A program made the position numbers and the translations under genes. A stretch of DNA of 64,000 bases from Phycisphaeraceae bacterium (lineage in GTDB: Bacteria > Planctomycetota > Phycisphaerae > Phycisphaerales > UBA1924). Below the pieces are notes generated by a model that was given only the letters and a program-made list of their open reading frames with translations, searched no databases and had not been told where the DNA came from. Below, one piece after another: positions 16,110 to 24,665 of the stretch (positions are counted from its first letter, which is position 1; every line of letters begins with the position of its first letter). The stretch is from positions 124,001 to 188,000 of the forward strand of contig JAHBXI010000004.1 of NCBI GenBank assembly GCA_019636515.1, written 5' to 3'.

Positions 16110-16218
16110 CATCCGTGCCGCGCCTGTTGAAAAATGGCGCGGCAAAAACACTCGCTCGTCGGCACCATCCCCCTCACGCGGTCGAACGAAAAGGTCTTTG
16201 CGCGCCGCCGCCACGGTC

Positions 16219-17286
16219 TTATCGCATGACTTTTTCCATCTGACGGCGTTCCTCGCCGCTGGTGCCCTCGACCAGGACGGACGCCAGAAGACCCTCAATC
16301 ACGGCGTCGGTCGTGACCTGGTCCGCCTCGGCATTGAAGTTCATCAGCAGACGATGACGCAGCACCGGCTTGGCCACCGCCCGCACGTGCTCCGGGGTCA
16401 CATGCGGATCTCCCATCAGAACGGCCCTGGACTTGGCCGCCTGGATCAGGTATTCGCTGGCTCTCGGGCCGGCGCCCAGCGACACATACTCATGCACGAG
16501 TCTCGGCCGCTCGACACCGCCGTCCATCGGCTCTTTCACGCGCGTCGCCCTCACCAGCCGCAGCGCGTAGCGAATAACGTGGTCCGCCACCGGCGTCTTG
16601 CGGACAAGGTCCTGCATCCTGGAGATCCCGAGCGCATCCAGCACCGGCGAAATGTGCCCGTGCGTTTTCTCCCCCGATCGGCGCACGATCTCCAACTCCT
16701 CCGACTCCGTCGGATACGAGATGTGAATCTGGAACATGAACCGGTCGAGTTGCGCCTCGGGGAGCGGGTAGGTTCCCTCCTGCTCGATCGGGTTCTGGGT
16801 GGCGAGCACGAAAAACGGCTCGGGAAGCAGGTGGCGTGTCCCCCCCACCGTCACCTGACGCTCCTGCATCGCCTCGAGCAGCGCGGCCTGCGTCTTGGGA
16901 GGTGTGCGGTTGATCTCGTCGGCGAGGATCACGTTCGAGAATACCGGGCCTCGAACGAACTTCAATTGTCGCTGCCCTGTTGACTTGTCCTCCTGGATCA
17001 CCTCGGTTCCGGTGATGTCGCTGGGCATGAGGTCCGGCGTGAACTGAATCCGAGAGAAGTCCAGCGAGAGCGTCCTGGCAATCGTCGAGATAAGCAGCGT
17101 CTTCGCAAGCCCCGGCACCCCCACCACCACCGCATGTCCGCGGCTGAAGATGGCCATCAACAACTGATCGACCACCTCGTCCTGGCCGACGATGATTTTC
17201 CCGATCTCGGCGCGAAGGCGCGCATACGCCTCCCGCGCGGACTCGGGAGCGGCGACCGTCACGATCGATGGTTCCGTTGGTGTCAC
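16219..17286 (-). CDS. MoxR-family AAA+ ATPase
   Basis: A 355-residue AAA+ chaperone of the MoxR type. Walker A GVPGLAKT is at about 57-64 and Walker B ILADEINR at 121-128. These are followed by PPKTQAALLEAMQE, and by the ATQNPIEQEGTYPLPEAQLDRF sensor segment. Such ATPases usually help assemble or activate VWA-domain or metal-containing proteins. No VWA partner is in the window. The start was placed at a GTG with GGAGG just upstream on the minus strand. The longer frame upstream of it is a GC-rich extension without conservation. It lies downstream of parB and in the same direction. Confidence 0.9.
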   Translation of the reverse strand: MTPTEPSIVTVAAPESAREAYARLRAEIGKIIVGQDEVVDQLLMAIFSRGHAVVVGVPGLAKTLLISTIARTLSLDFSRIQFTPDLMPSDITGTEVIQEDKSTGQRQLKFVRGPVFSNVILADEINRTPPKTQAALLEAMQERQVTVGGTRHLLPEPFFVLATQNPIEQEGTYPLPEAQLDRFMFQIHISYPTESEELEIVRRSGEKTHGHISPVLDALGISRMQDLVRKTPVADHVIRYALRLVRATRVKEPMDGGVERPRLVHEYVSLGAGPRASEYLIQAAKSRAVLMGDPHVTPEHVRAVAKPVLRHRLLMNFNAEADQVTTDAVIEGLLASVLVEGTSGEERRQMEKVMR

Positions 17287-17404
17287 GATGCCTCCGGCAA
17301 GCGGCCGTGGATGACGCCGGGCATTCGTGCCCGACAGGCCCCCATCATTGTCCGCATCGTACGAACCCCGCGGGGTCGGTGGGGCGGTCCGGATGCTCGC
17401 GGAC

Positions 17405-18331
17405 TCAAACCCCTTCAAACCCCATCCGACGCAGGATCCCCTCGAACTGATCGTGCGTGTAGTACTCGACCACCAGGCGGCCCGACTCCCCCCGCAGGTC
17501 GCGACGGATGGACACCTTGGTTCCCAGGTACTCACCGATCCGCCTCTCAAGATCAATCACCACCGCCTCCGAGCCCGGATTCAGCCCGGATCCTGGTGCC
17601 GCCGTCGGCTGCTCCCGCGGACGGCGGCTGCGAGCCATGGCCGATGAGGCTCGCTCGAGCCGCCGAACCGACCACTCCCCCACGGCCGCGTCGCGTGCCA
17701 TCGCGATTCTCCCAGGTCCGGGTGGCGCTGCAAGAATCGCCCTTCCATGCCCGGCCGAGAGTTTTCCCGCATTCAAGAGGTCTTGTATCTCCGGCTCGAG
17801 TTCGATGAGTCGCACAAAGTTCACAACGGTCGAGCGATCCATGCCCACGCGATCCGCAATCTGCGCATGGGAGAGACCGAAATCCTTGGATAGGCGGGAA
17901 AACGCCCTCGCCCGTTCCATGGGAGCAAGGTCCTCACGCTGGAGATTCTCGACCAGGGCCCATTCCGCGGACTCCTGATCCGACACGTCCCGAACGATGG
18001 CGGGGATTGAATCCAGACCCGCCTTGACCGCCGCTCGCCAGCGACGTTCCCCCGCGATCACCTGGAAGCCACCTTGAATGGGCCGGACGATGATCGGTTG
18101 AATAACACCGTGCTGGCGTATGGAAGACGAAAGTTCATCCAACGACTGCTCATCAAAAAAATCTCTTGGTTGGGATTTGTTTGCAATAAGTTCGGAAATT
18201 TTTATGTTTTTGACTTGATTTTGTTCTAAATCTGTGGGCTTCGTTGGCAAATCGAGCGAGACAGGCGCGGATTGTCCAAGTAACCCACTCAGGCCTCGGC
18301 CAAGCCTCTTGACTTTGATGGGATTGCTCAT
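17405..18331 (-). CDS. parB: Chromosome-partitioning protein ParB
   Basis: CTP-dependent DNA clamp that loads at parS sites and organises the origin region for segregation. Of its 308 residues, box I is in GVIQPIIVRP and the Arg-rich box II GERRWRA is at 94-100. The HTH follows (about 153-178, LSHAQIADRVGMDRSTVVNF), and the C-terminal dimerisation domain ends VVEYYTHDQFEGILRRMGF. The N-terminal GRGLSGLLG peptide is the usual ParA-stimulating segment. A parS site is 30 bases upstream. Unusually, parA is not next door: the upstream gene is an ABC ATPase. Confidence 0.95.
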   Translation of the reverse strand: MSNPIKVKRLGRGLSGLLGQSAPVSLDLPTKPTDLEQNQVKNIKISELIANKSQPRDFFDEQSLDELSSSIRQHGVIQPIIVRPIQGGFQVIAGERRWRAAVKAGLDSIPAIVRDVSDQESAEWALVENLQREDLAPMERARAFSRLSKDFGLSHAQIADRVGMDRSTVVNFVRLIELEPEIQDLLNAGKLSAGHGRAILAAPPGPGRIAMARDAAVGEWSVRRLERASSAMARSRRPREQPTAAPGSGLNPGSEAVVIDLERRIGEYLGTKVSIRRDLRGESGRLVVEYYTHDQFEGILRRMGFEGV

Positions 18332-18360
18332 GGCCTTAGAGTATCACGATCTGGCTGTGG

Positions 18361-18376
18361 TGTTTCACGTGGAACA
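18361..18376. promoter_or_regulatory. parS centromere-like site
   Basis: TGTTTCACGTGGAACA matches the widely conserved 16-bp parS palindrome TGTTTCACGTGAAACA at 15 of 16 positions and lies 30 bases upstream of parB. Confidence 0.9.
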
Positions 18377-18392
18377 GGGGTATAAAGCCTGC

Positions 18393-19496
18393 TTAGGTAG
18401 AAGCGGGATCGTCCTGGGGACCTTCGAAACAGATCACGTCGGATGGATCCACGATTACTCTCACCACTTCCCCTTCCCGATAAATTCGGCTTGAAGGCGC
18501 GGATACGCGGATTAGATCTTCGCCTACTTGGATCTTCAGGAGGGTTGTGTCGCCAAGAAAGAGAACGGTCGTTATCGTTCCTGAAAAGCCGACCTCGGAC
18601 GTGGTGAACTCTGCCAGGGCGATCCGCTCCGGTCGCACTCCGATAGAAATTGAACTACCGACGATGGCTCGATCGGCACTCTCGTGCCTGGAAAATACCC
18701 TCCCAAAAGAGGTCGTCATCTCCGCTTGACCGGGCCCTCTCTGATGAACCTTGGCGCGCAGAAGATTGATTTCCCCGAGAAAGCCACCGACAAACGTTGA
18801 GGATGGATTCGAGTACAGTCGATGGGGGGAGTCGATCTGGCATACCCGCCCGCTTTGAAGCACCGCTATCCGATCCGCAACCGCGAGTGCTTCCTTCTGG
18901 TCGTGCGTCACGTACACGGTGGTCGTGCCGACCTGCTTACAAATCCTACGAATCTCGGAACGAAGATCGTTGCGGAGTTTTGCGTCAAGATTGGATAGCG
19001 GCTCATCAAGCAGCAGCACTTTCGGTTCAACGACAAGCGCCCGCGCAAGTGCCACCCGCTGCTGCTGGCCCCCTGACAACTCGTTTGGCCTTCGCGATTC
19101 ATACTCTCGCATCCGAACCACATCCAAGGCGGCGTGAACCCGCCGCTGAATCTCTTGCGACCTGAGTTTCCGAATACGTAAGCCGAAAGCCACGTTCTCG
19201 GCAACGGTCATGTGCGGCCAAAGCGCATAGGACTGGAAGACCATCCCGACCTGCCGGGCATTTGGGGCAAGCCACGTCACCTCCACATCATCGAATAAAA
19301 TTCGGCCTTTGGTTGGTTCTGTGAACCCCGCAATCATCCGGAGCAGGGTTGTCTTTCCACATCCCGATGGCCCGAGAAGAAAAAAAATCTCCCCGGGCTC
19401 AACGACAAGGCTTACGCCATCGACGGCCATCGTGCTTTGTCCCGCTCGCGAGAACTCCTTTTCCAAACCGGCTATGGTGATTCGCGTGGCCGTCAT
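18393..19496 (-). CDS. ABC transporter ATP-binding protein (iron/polyamine/sulfate importer type)
   Basis: ATPase subunit of an ABC importer, 367 residues. Walker A GPSGCGKT is at 42-49, signature LSGGQ at 140-144, Walker B LLLDEP at 161-166, and the His switch is in VYVTHDQKEAL. The C-terminal TOBE-like beta domain (about 240-360) is that of the PotA/FbpC/CysA class. The start was set at the second codon choice (ATG at 19496). A TTG three codons earlier is possible. No permease or binding-protein gene is adjacent, so this is an orphan ATPase and the substrate cannot be assigned. Confidence 0.9.
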   Translation of the reverse strand: MTATRITIAGLEKEFSRAGQSTMAVDGVSLVVEPGEIFFLLGPSGCGKTTLLRMIAGFTEPTKGRILFDDVEVTWLAPNARQVGMVFQSYALWPHMTVAENVAFGLRIRKLRSQEIQRRVHAALDVVRMREYESRRPNELSGGQQQRVALARALVVEPKVLLLDEPLSNLDAKLRNDLRSEIRRICKQVGTTTVYVTHDQKEALAVADRIAVLQSGRVCQIDSPHRLYSNPSSTFVGGFLGEINLLRAKVHQRGPGQAEMTTSFGRVFSRHESADRAIVGSSISIGVRPERIALAEFTTSEVGFSGTITTVLFLGDTTLLKIQVGEDLIRVSAPSSRIYREGEVVRVIVDPSDVICFEGPQDDPAST

Positions 19497-19539
19497 GGCC
19501 CGCAATGTAGCCGCGCCGGCGAATTACCGCGAGCAGTGC

Positions 19540-19902
19540 ATGCGACCAACCTGTTCTTCCCCGAATATTCACCAGTCGGCGCGATCCATTGATCGCCTGC
19601 GGGCATTCCGCGTCCCCCCTTCATCACCAACAACGGTGGGGCACCTGGCCGTTCCCCTTGTTCAGGGAATGCGCCAAACCAATGCCCGCATGAGGTCGGC
19701 GGGCGCCGCACTACAGAACATCATCGGCGAATCCACGTGGATGAGGCTTCGCATCGTGCGTGTTCGCGGGGATGTCCTGACACTCTCCGCATCGAATGCA
19801 ACCGATCGGTTCTCACTCGAGCGGGCTCTCACGCCTCGCGGTCTCGTCCACGAATCCCTGTCTCGGGTGGGAATTGCACGCCTGCGGTGGACAAGGTTTT
19901 AG
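19540..19902 (+). CDS. Small DciA/DUF721-like protein
   Basis: A 120-residue protein whose C-terminal 75 residues follow the DUF721 pattern. A helix ends in a conserved IIGES-W-like step, then come the strands RIVRVRGDVLTLSAS, a Leu-rich helix (RFSLERAL) and a closing strand GIARLRWTRF. DUF721 includes DciA, the predominant bacterial helicase-loading factor, which often sits near the replication origin. It is divergent from the ABC ATPase gene. The first 45 residues show no pattern. The family call rests on pattern resemblance only. The start ATG has no strong ribosome site. Confidence 0.5.
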   Translation: MRPTCSSPNIHQSARSIDRLRAFRVPPSSPTTVGHLAVPLVQGMRQTNARMRSAGAALQNIIGESTWMRLRIVRVRGDVLTLSASNATDRFSLERALTPRGLVHESLSRVGIARLRWTRF

Positions 19903-20213
19903 CCGTACGGCGGCTTGTGTCGCTTCCTGTCGGCACACGCGGGGGCCGCTCTTCGAACCGAAGATCACATCGCGCCATGGCATGGCACTCGACACGCGCA
20001 CCGCGCCGCGGCACCGGTAGTCAACACCTTGTACACACCCGCTTCTGTCTGTTAGTCCTTTTAGATCAATGTGTTATGTATGTCCGCACGGATTCGCCCA
20101 CAATTTGCGCGCCCCCATTACGAATACGGGTAATTCCATCTCTTACTTCTCGTACTTTCAAACAGCACCGGGCGGTTGGCGAAACACGGCCTGCTTGGAC
20201 GCGCCGTCGTGTG
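19903..20213. other. 311-base gap, no gene seen
   Basis: This segment between the DUF721-like gene and the end of fpg is less GC-rich than its surroundings, especially 20030-20160. It has no supported reading frame and no clear terminator hairpin. One TTGTACACA at about 20030-20038 loosely resembles a DnaA box, but there is no cluster. Confidence 0.4.
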
Positions 20214-21080
20214 TCATGCCGGGCTGCCTGGCTCCAATGTCGGCATTGTCTGGCACTTACCGCAGTACACGGTCGTTCGCTGCGCGATCACGCCTTGAAC
20301 AAGCGGCTTGCCGCACAGGTGGCACGGCAATCCGGCTCGCCCATAGACGCGATGCCGATCCTGGTAATTTCCCTTGACTCCGGCCGGATCGGAGAAACTT
20401 CCAATCGTTGACCCGTGATGGCGAATGGCCGACGAAAGGACCATCCTGATCGCCCGGGCCAGTCTGACAACATGCTCCCGTTGAAGATCGTTGGTCATGA
20501 TCCCGGGGTTCAGACCGGAGAGGTGGAGTGATTCATCGGCGTAGATGTTTCCAACCCCCGCGATGACCCGCTGGTTGAGCAAGGCCGCCTTGATCGGCAG
20601 GCGCCGCCCGGAGAGGATCCGGTGGAGTTGCCCGGTGCTGATCGTATGAGCATCGGGTCCCAGCGCGCGCCACGCGTCGTTCAGGTCCGAGCGAGAGGGA
20701 AAGCAGGTAAGCCCGCCGAAGCGTCGAGGATCGCGAAAGATCACACGCGTTGATTGATCGCGATCCTGGAGTGTCCAGACGACATGGTCATGCCGGTCGA
20801 GTAAGGTTGGGCGATCCCGGACGATCAGGGACCCGGTCATGCCCAGGCGGATCCCGACAGCACGGCCGTTCCGAGAAACGACCGCCAGTTGCTTGCCATG
20901 CCTCAGGATGCTCTCGATCGTTTCCCCTTCGAGCAGAGCCACCGGCAAGCGGACGCGGCGTTCCGGTTCGGTGAGCGTGACGATGTCGGGCCGCCGCACA
21001 ACGGCTCGAACGACTCTCATTCCCAGGATGGAGCGTGCCAACGCACGGCGGATGGTCTCGGCTTCGGGGAGTTCGGGCAT
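20214..21080 (-). CDS. mutM: Formamidopyrimidine-DNA glycosylase (Fpg/MutM)
   Basis: Bifunctional glycosylase/AP lyase that removes 8-oxoguanine and related lesions. The 288-residue product begins MPELPEAETIRR, so the catalytic Pro and Glu are in place after Met removal. The conserved Lys is in ESILRHGKQLAV, and the H2TH region has NQRVIAGVGNIYADE. The C-terminal zinc finger has CHLCG and YCGKCQ pairs. The start at 21080 is supported by GGAGGGG upstream and by the invariant N-terminus. The gene follows tadA on the same strand. Confidence 0.95.
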   Translation of the reverse strand: MPELPEAETIRRALARSILGMRVVRAVVRRPDIVTLTEPERRVRLPVALLEGETIESILRHGKQLAVVSRNGRAVGIRLGMTGSLIVRDRPTLLDRHDHVVWTLQDRDQSTRVIFRDPRRFGGLTCFPSRSDLNDAWRALGPDAHTISTGQLHRILSGRRLPIKAALLNQRVIAGVGNIYADESLHLSGLNPGIMTNDLQREHVVRLARAIRMVLSSAIRHHGSTIGSFSDPAGVKGNYQDRHRVYGRAGLPCHLCGKPLVQGVIAQRTTVYCGKCQTMPTLEPGSPA

Positions 21081-21121
21081 AACGGCCCCTCCAGCATGCA
21101 CGCGGCGGCGTCTCCCGCTCG

Positions 21122-21691
21122 TCAGCGGCCCGCCCTGATTGAGCGGAAAAACGTCGTCAACATCTCCGAACACTCGGGCTTCAGCACTCCCGGCATCACG
21201 CGGGGACGGTGGTTGAGCCGCCGATCGCCCAGGATGGAATACAGCGAACGCACCGCGCCCGCCTTTGCATCATCGGCGCCGTAGACCACCCTCCCGAGTC
21301 GAGCGTTCACGATCAACCCCGCGCACATCACGCACGGTTCGAGCGTCACCGCGACCGAACACCGGACCAGGCGCCACGATTGAAGTGCCCTGGAGGCCGC
21401 CACGATCGCGGCAAACTCCGCGTGCGCGGAGGGATCCTGATCCGATTCACGGCGGTTGAAGGCCTCCCCGAAGACGCGGCCTTCCTCGGGCGTGCCAGGG
21501 GAGCCGTACACCACCGCGCCCACGGGAACCTCCCCAAGCAGGGCGGCGCGGCGAGCCAGTTCGATCGCTCGGCGCATCATCGCCACGTCGAGATCCGCGG
21601 GCTCGGCCGCCGACGCTTCGGCGGGGCGTCGGCGGATGCGCCCCGCGCGGGCAAGGGCGAGCCAGCACATCAACGGGCGTCGCGGTCTCAC
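21122..21691 (-). CDS. tadA: tRNA-specific adenosine deaminase TadA-like protein
   Basis: Zinc-dependent deaminase that makes inosine at the wobble position of tRNA-Arg. HAE at residues 90-92 gives the zinc-binding His and catalytic Glu, and PCVMC at 119-123 gives the two Cys ligands. GEVPVGAVV and the C-terminal helix are also conserved. The first 35 residues are an extra, Arg-rich and Ala-rich N-terminus. The GTG start overlaps the tatC stop as GTGA, which argues for it. An ATG at 21580 would give a standard-length enzyme. Probably co-transcribed with tatC. Confidence 0.9.
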   Translation of the reverse strand: MRPRRPLMCWLALARAGRIRRRPAEASAAEPADLDVAMMRRAIELARRAALLGEVPVGAVVYGSPGTPEEGRVFGEAFNRRESDQDPSAHAEFAAIVAASRALQSWRLVRCSVAVTLEPCVMCAGLIVNARLGRVVYGADDAKAGAVRSLYSILGDRRLNHRPRVMPGVLKPECSEMLTTFFRSIRAGR

Positions 21692-22773
21692 GGATCGCTC
21701 CGGGTGTCGGTCGGATCGGTGCTCGGAGCCGCGTGGTCGAGGGTGTCGGGAGTGCCGCGAGTCTCCTTGATGGCGGGGGGGTCTTCCGACATGTCGTCTT
21801 CGGCCGCGGCCATTCCGGCGCGAGCCGCCAGTCGCTTGGCGGGCAACAGAAGGAGCAACAGGCCTCCGAGTTCATAGAGCAGGTAGATCGGCGCCGTGAC
21901 CAGCGCGAACGTCACCGGATCGCCCGGCGTGAGCAGCGCGCCCGCAATGAGCGAGGCAAGGATCGCGTGCCGGCGGAAGCGGCGGAGAAACTTCACGTCG
22001 ATGATCCCGACCCAGCCGAGCATCAAGACGACCACGGGCGTCTGGAACGCGATCGCGAAACTCAACGCCATGGTGATGAGCATCCCCAGGTACTCGCGGA
22101 CCCGGTACCCGGGCGCGATGGTGGCCGTCGGGGCCAGGTCGACGCCGTACACACGGATGCCGCCGTCATCGTTGGGCATGGCGATGTTGAACCGCTGGTC
22201 CCCCCGGTTGATCCACGCGCTGCCCAGGGGCGGATTGTCCGGATCCCGCTCCACCACGGGGAACTCGGGCAGTTGGATGCCGGGCGGCAGCGGGGCGGTC
22301 TGCCGGGTCTCAAGGTCCGACATCACGCCCCAGCGGATCATGAATGTGAGGATGACCGGAAGGACCACCGTGTAGAAGAACACCGCGCTGGCGATGGTCA
22401 GGACCGCGCTGAGCGGGAGAAGCACGTGAACGAAGCGGCGCTCGTAGTCGTGCAGCCCGGGCGCGATGAACCGCCAGACCTGCCACAGGATCCACGGGCT
22501 TCCGAGAATGATCGTGAAGACCAGCGCGATCTGCATGGAGGCGTTGAACGTCTCAAAGACGCCGGTCGATTGGAGGCTTGCCGGCAGGTGCGCCTCCTTG
22601 AGGGCGGCGCGGACGGGATAGGTGACAAACCGGATCAGTTCCCGGCTGTAGTAGAGGGAGGCGATGAAGATGGGCACGATGCCGAGCATGGCCGCCAGAA
22701 GACACCGCCGGAGTTCCTCCAGGTGGTCGCCGAAACTCATGGCGTGGTTGTGCTGGTTGTTGGCTTGTGGCAC
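21688..22773 (-). CDS. tatC: Sec-independent protein translocase TatC with an enlarged periplasmic loop
   Basis: Core membrane subunit of the twin-arginine translocon, which binds the RR signal peptide. The conserved N-terminus SFGDHLEELRR is at about 13-23, and the membrane segments are readable at about 25-45, 80-100, 118-146 and 228-300. Between TM3 and TM4 (about 151-225) there is an extra hydrophilic segment of roughly 60 residues, rich in Pro and Asp, which standard TatC of about 250 residues lacks. The C-terminal tail is acidic. The GTG at 22773 was kept as start. An ATG at 22740 just before SFGDH is possible. Exported clients are in the window, for example the metallophosphoesterase. 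Confidence 0.93.
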   Translation of the reverse strand: MPQANNQHNHAMSFGDHLEELRRCLLAAMLGIVPIFIASLYYSRELIRFVTYPVRAALKEAHLPASLQSTGVFETFNASMQIALVFTIILGSPWILWQVWRFIAPGLHDYERRFVHVLLPLSAVLTIASAVFFYTVVLPVILTFMIRWGVMSDLETRQTAPLPPGIQLPEFPVVERDPDNPPLGSAWINRGDQRFNIAMPNDDGGIRVYGVDLAPTATIAPGYRVREYLGMLITMALSFAIAFQTPVVVLMLGWVGIIDVKFLRRFRRHAILASLIAGALLTPGDPVTFALVTAPIYLLYELGGLLLLLLPAKRLAARAGMAAAEDDMSEDPPAIKETRGTPDTLDHAAPSTDPTDTRSDP

Positions 22774-23065
22774 GGAGCCATTCTTAGTCCGGTCGGGTGG
22801 GTGAGCCTTTGGAAGGCGCTGCCCGGCCGAATGGGCAAACCCGTCCGCCGTATTTCGCCGCGATGTTCGGATTTTGCGCGGTCTTGGCTGTCCAGCACAA
22901 CGCTTGCGGTGGGTCGGACGGGTACGGATTGCCGTTTCCCGGTCTGCCGGATCGATGCAGGTGAACCCCCAAGGCCTGATTTACGAAGTACCGATCGGCG
23001 TTCGGACGGAACGGGCGCCCCGGCGCATCCTTGTAGGTACGCCGGATGTTGGGGAGCCGTGATTG

Positions 23066-23737
23066 ATGAACCAGACAGCGCAGGGTGATCGGTCCACGGC
23101 CGCCGGCGAGGCGTCGGTGTTCGCGGCCATGCGCGGAGAGAGCGAGGCTCTCCGCGACCTGTGGATCACTCACCGGCGCTGGGTGGCGGCCATCTTGCTG
23201 GCGCACAAGCCACGGTGGGCGGATCTCGAAGACCTCCTTCAGGAGGTCGCGCTGACGTTTGTGCGCAAGGTGGGGGAGTTGCGCGATCCGGCGGCGATCA
23301 AGCCGTGGCTCCGGACGGTGACGATCAACGCGGCCCGCGCCGCGGCGAGGGAGGGGAACCGCCGGGATCCCGGGAGGGCGACCAGGCTTCGGCTTGTGGA
23401 TCAGGAAGCGGTACACCCCGCGGCGGACGCGGGTGATCGGGGCGAAGACCCCCGCGGCGCGGATCGCCGAGACGAGGCGGGCCGCCTGATGGCTCTGGCC
23501 ATGGGATTGCCGGAGGGGTATCGAGAACCGCTGCTCCTCAAGTGCCTCAAAGACCTGAGTTATCGGCAGATCGGAGAGTTGATCGGCCTGCCGGAGACCA
23601 CGGTGGAAACCCGGATCGCCCGCGGGCGCCGCATGTTGCGGGAACTCGCCGCAGGCAAGAAACCGCCCGAGTTGGCCGCGGCGGACATCGCTGGTCGTGG
23701 AGCGGCGGCGGGCTCGATCGGGGCGGTTGAGCGTTGA
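23066..23737 (+). CDS. ECF-type RNA polymerase sigma factor
   Basis: A 223-residue sigma-70 family factor of the extracytoplasmic type. Region 2 is visible in LEDLLQEVALTFVRKV and PWLRTVTINAARAAARE. An Asp/Gly-rich linker (about 105-140) follows, then region 4 (YREPLLLKCLKDLSYRQIGELIG and VETRIARGRRMLRE). The ATG at 23066 has GGGGAG 9 bases upstream. The next genes, a 46-codon frame, a one-TM protein and a PDZ protein, form its likely operon, which suggests that the sigma factor is controlled by a membrane anti-sigma factor and senses envelope conditions. Confidence 0.92.
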   Translation: MNQTAQGDRSTAAGEASVFAAMRGESEALRDLWITHRRWVAAILLAHKPRWADLEDLLQEVALTFVRKVGELRDPAAIKPWLRTVTINAARAAAREGNRRDPGRATRLRLVDQEAVHPAADAGDRGEDPRGADRRDEAGRLMALAMGLPEGYREPLLLKCLKDLSYRQIGELIGLPETTVETRIARGRRMLRELAAGKKPPELAAADIAGRGAAAGSIGAVER

Positions 23738-23867
23738 GGATGCGGCCGGGCACCCTGTTGGGGCTCGTGTACGGCGGGCGCGGACGGAAACACGCCGCCG
23801 GCGCATCAAGGCTCTGGTGGAGTCGCGTGCCGCGAGGTTGTTGGAGGCGCTCGCACGAGCGGAATGA
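23727..23867 (+). CDS. Possible 46-codon coupled small ORF between sigma and anti-sigma genes
   Basis: A TTG-initiated frame of 46 codons overlaps the end of the sigma gene by 11 bases. Its stop overlaps the ATG of the next gene as ATGA at 23864-23867. The product would be a basic amphipathic peptide (RARTETRRRRIKALVESRAARLLEALARAE-type composition). Exact overlap at the downstream end suggests translational coupling, but the start codon is weak and the frame could be chance in GC-rich DNA. Confidence 0.35.
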   Translation: MSVEDAAGHPVGARVRRARTETRRRRIKALVESRAARLLEALARAE

Positions 23868-24526
23868 GAACGATGGATACGGATCGAGACATCATCATCA
23901 GCCGCGTGGTGGACGGCCTGGCCACGAGCGAGGACTGGTCCGTACTCGACCGCCTCGGAGGCGCCGACCCGGCCGTCTGGAAGGAAGTCGTGGTGGCGCA
24001 GCGCCATCAGGCGTTGCTGTGCGATGTGGTTGAGGGCGAGGTCGGCGCGTCGGAGCGCGTCGATGCCCCGGACACGCGCCCGGCGGTGATCCGGTTTCCG
24101 GGCGCATCCTGGAAGTGGTCGGGGTGGGCCGCCGCCGCGCTGGTCGCGCTGGCCTGGTCCTTCGGACGCACGGGCTGGATTTCGTCGCAGGTCCATGCTC
24201 CCGCGGAGATCGTGAGCCAGGCGGGGTTCGGCCCCGGTTCGCTGCTGCCCGTCTCGTCCTCTTCGGCGGATGACTATCTCAGGCGTTACATCGAGCGTGG
24301 GCGCGAGGACGGCACGGTGGTCGGCCAGATGGACCGACGCCCGGTGATCGAGATGCGGCCGATGGCCGTCGACGGAGGCACCGCGTACGAGGTCGTCTAC
24401 GCCCGGGTCATCTTTGAAAAAGCAACACTCCCGGATGTGTACCGCCTCACGACCGACGAGGCGGGTACCTTGATTCCCGTGAGATCCAGGCTGCCGTCCG
24501 GCGTGGTTTCGCGGTCCCCGATGTGA
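23864..24526 (+). CDS. Probable membrane anti-sigma factor
   Basis: A 220-residue protein. The N-terminal about 60 residues (DRDIIISRVVDGLATSEDWSVLDRL, with acidic helices) have the look of a planctomycete anti-sigma domain. There is one membrane segment at about residues 85-105 (WSGWAAAALVALAWSFG), then a periplasmic part of about 115 residues with no recognised domain. Its position after an ECF sigma gene in the same operon supports an anti-sigma role. No zinc-binding HxxxCxxC is present, so it is not a ZAS-type protein. Confidence 0.65.
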   Translation: MRTMDTDRDIIISRVVDGLATSEDWSVLDRLGGADPAVWKEVVVAQRHQALLCDVVEGEVGASERVDAPDTRPAVIRFPGASWKWSGWAAAALVALAWSFGRTGWISSQVHAPAEIVSQAGFGPGSLLPVSSSSADDYLRRYIERGREDGTVVGQMDRRPVIEMRPMAVDGGTAYEVVYARVIFEKATLPDVYRLTTDEAGTLIPVRSRLPSGVVSRSPM

Positions 24527-24665
24527 CCCCCTGGAGTGAAACGATCCGGACCGGGCCGCGATCCGGCCGGTCTTGAAGCAATCAAATGTCCGTTCTCGCG
24601 GCCGTCCCTTCCGTGGTGGGGAGAAACCGGCCAGCCGGGAAGATCGCCTGAAAGGAGCCGCTGAA

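Noticed and set aside
23734-24033. 99-codon frame beginning at the sigma stop
   Set aside because: Arg/His-rich, no ribosome site, overlaps the anti-sigma gene in another frame; the coupled 46-codon frame is a better candidate.
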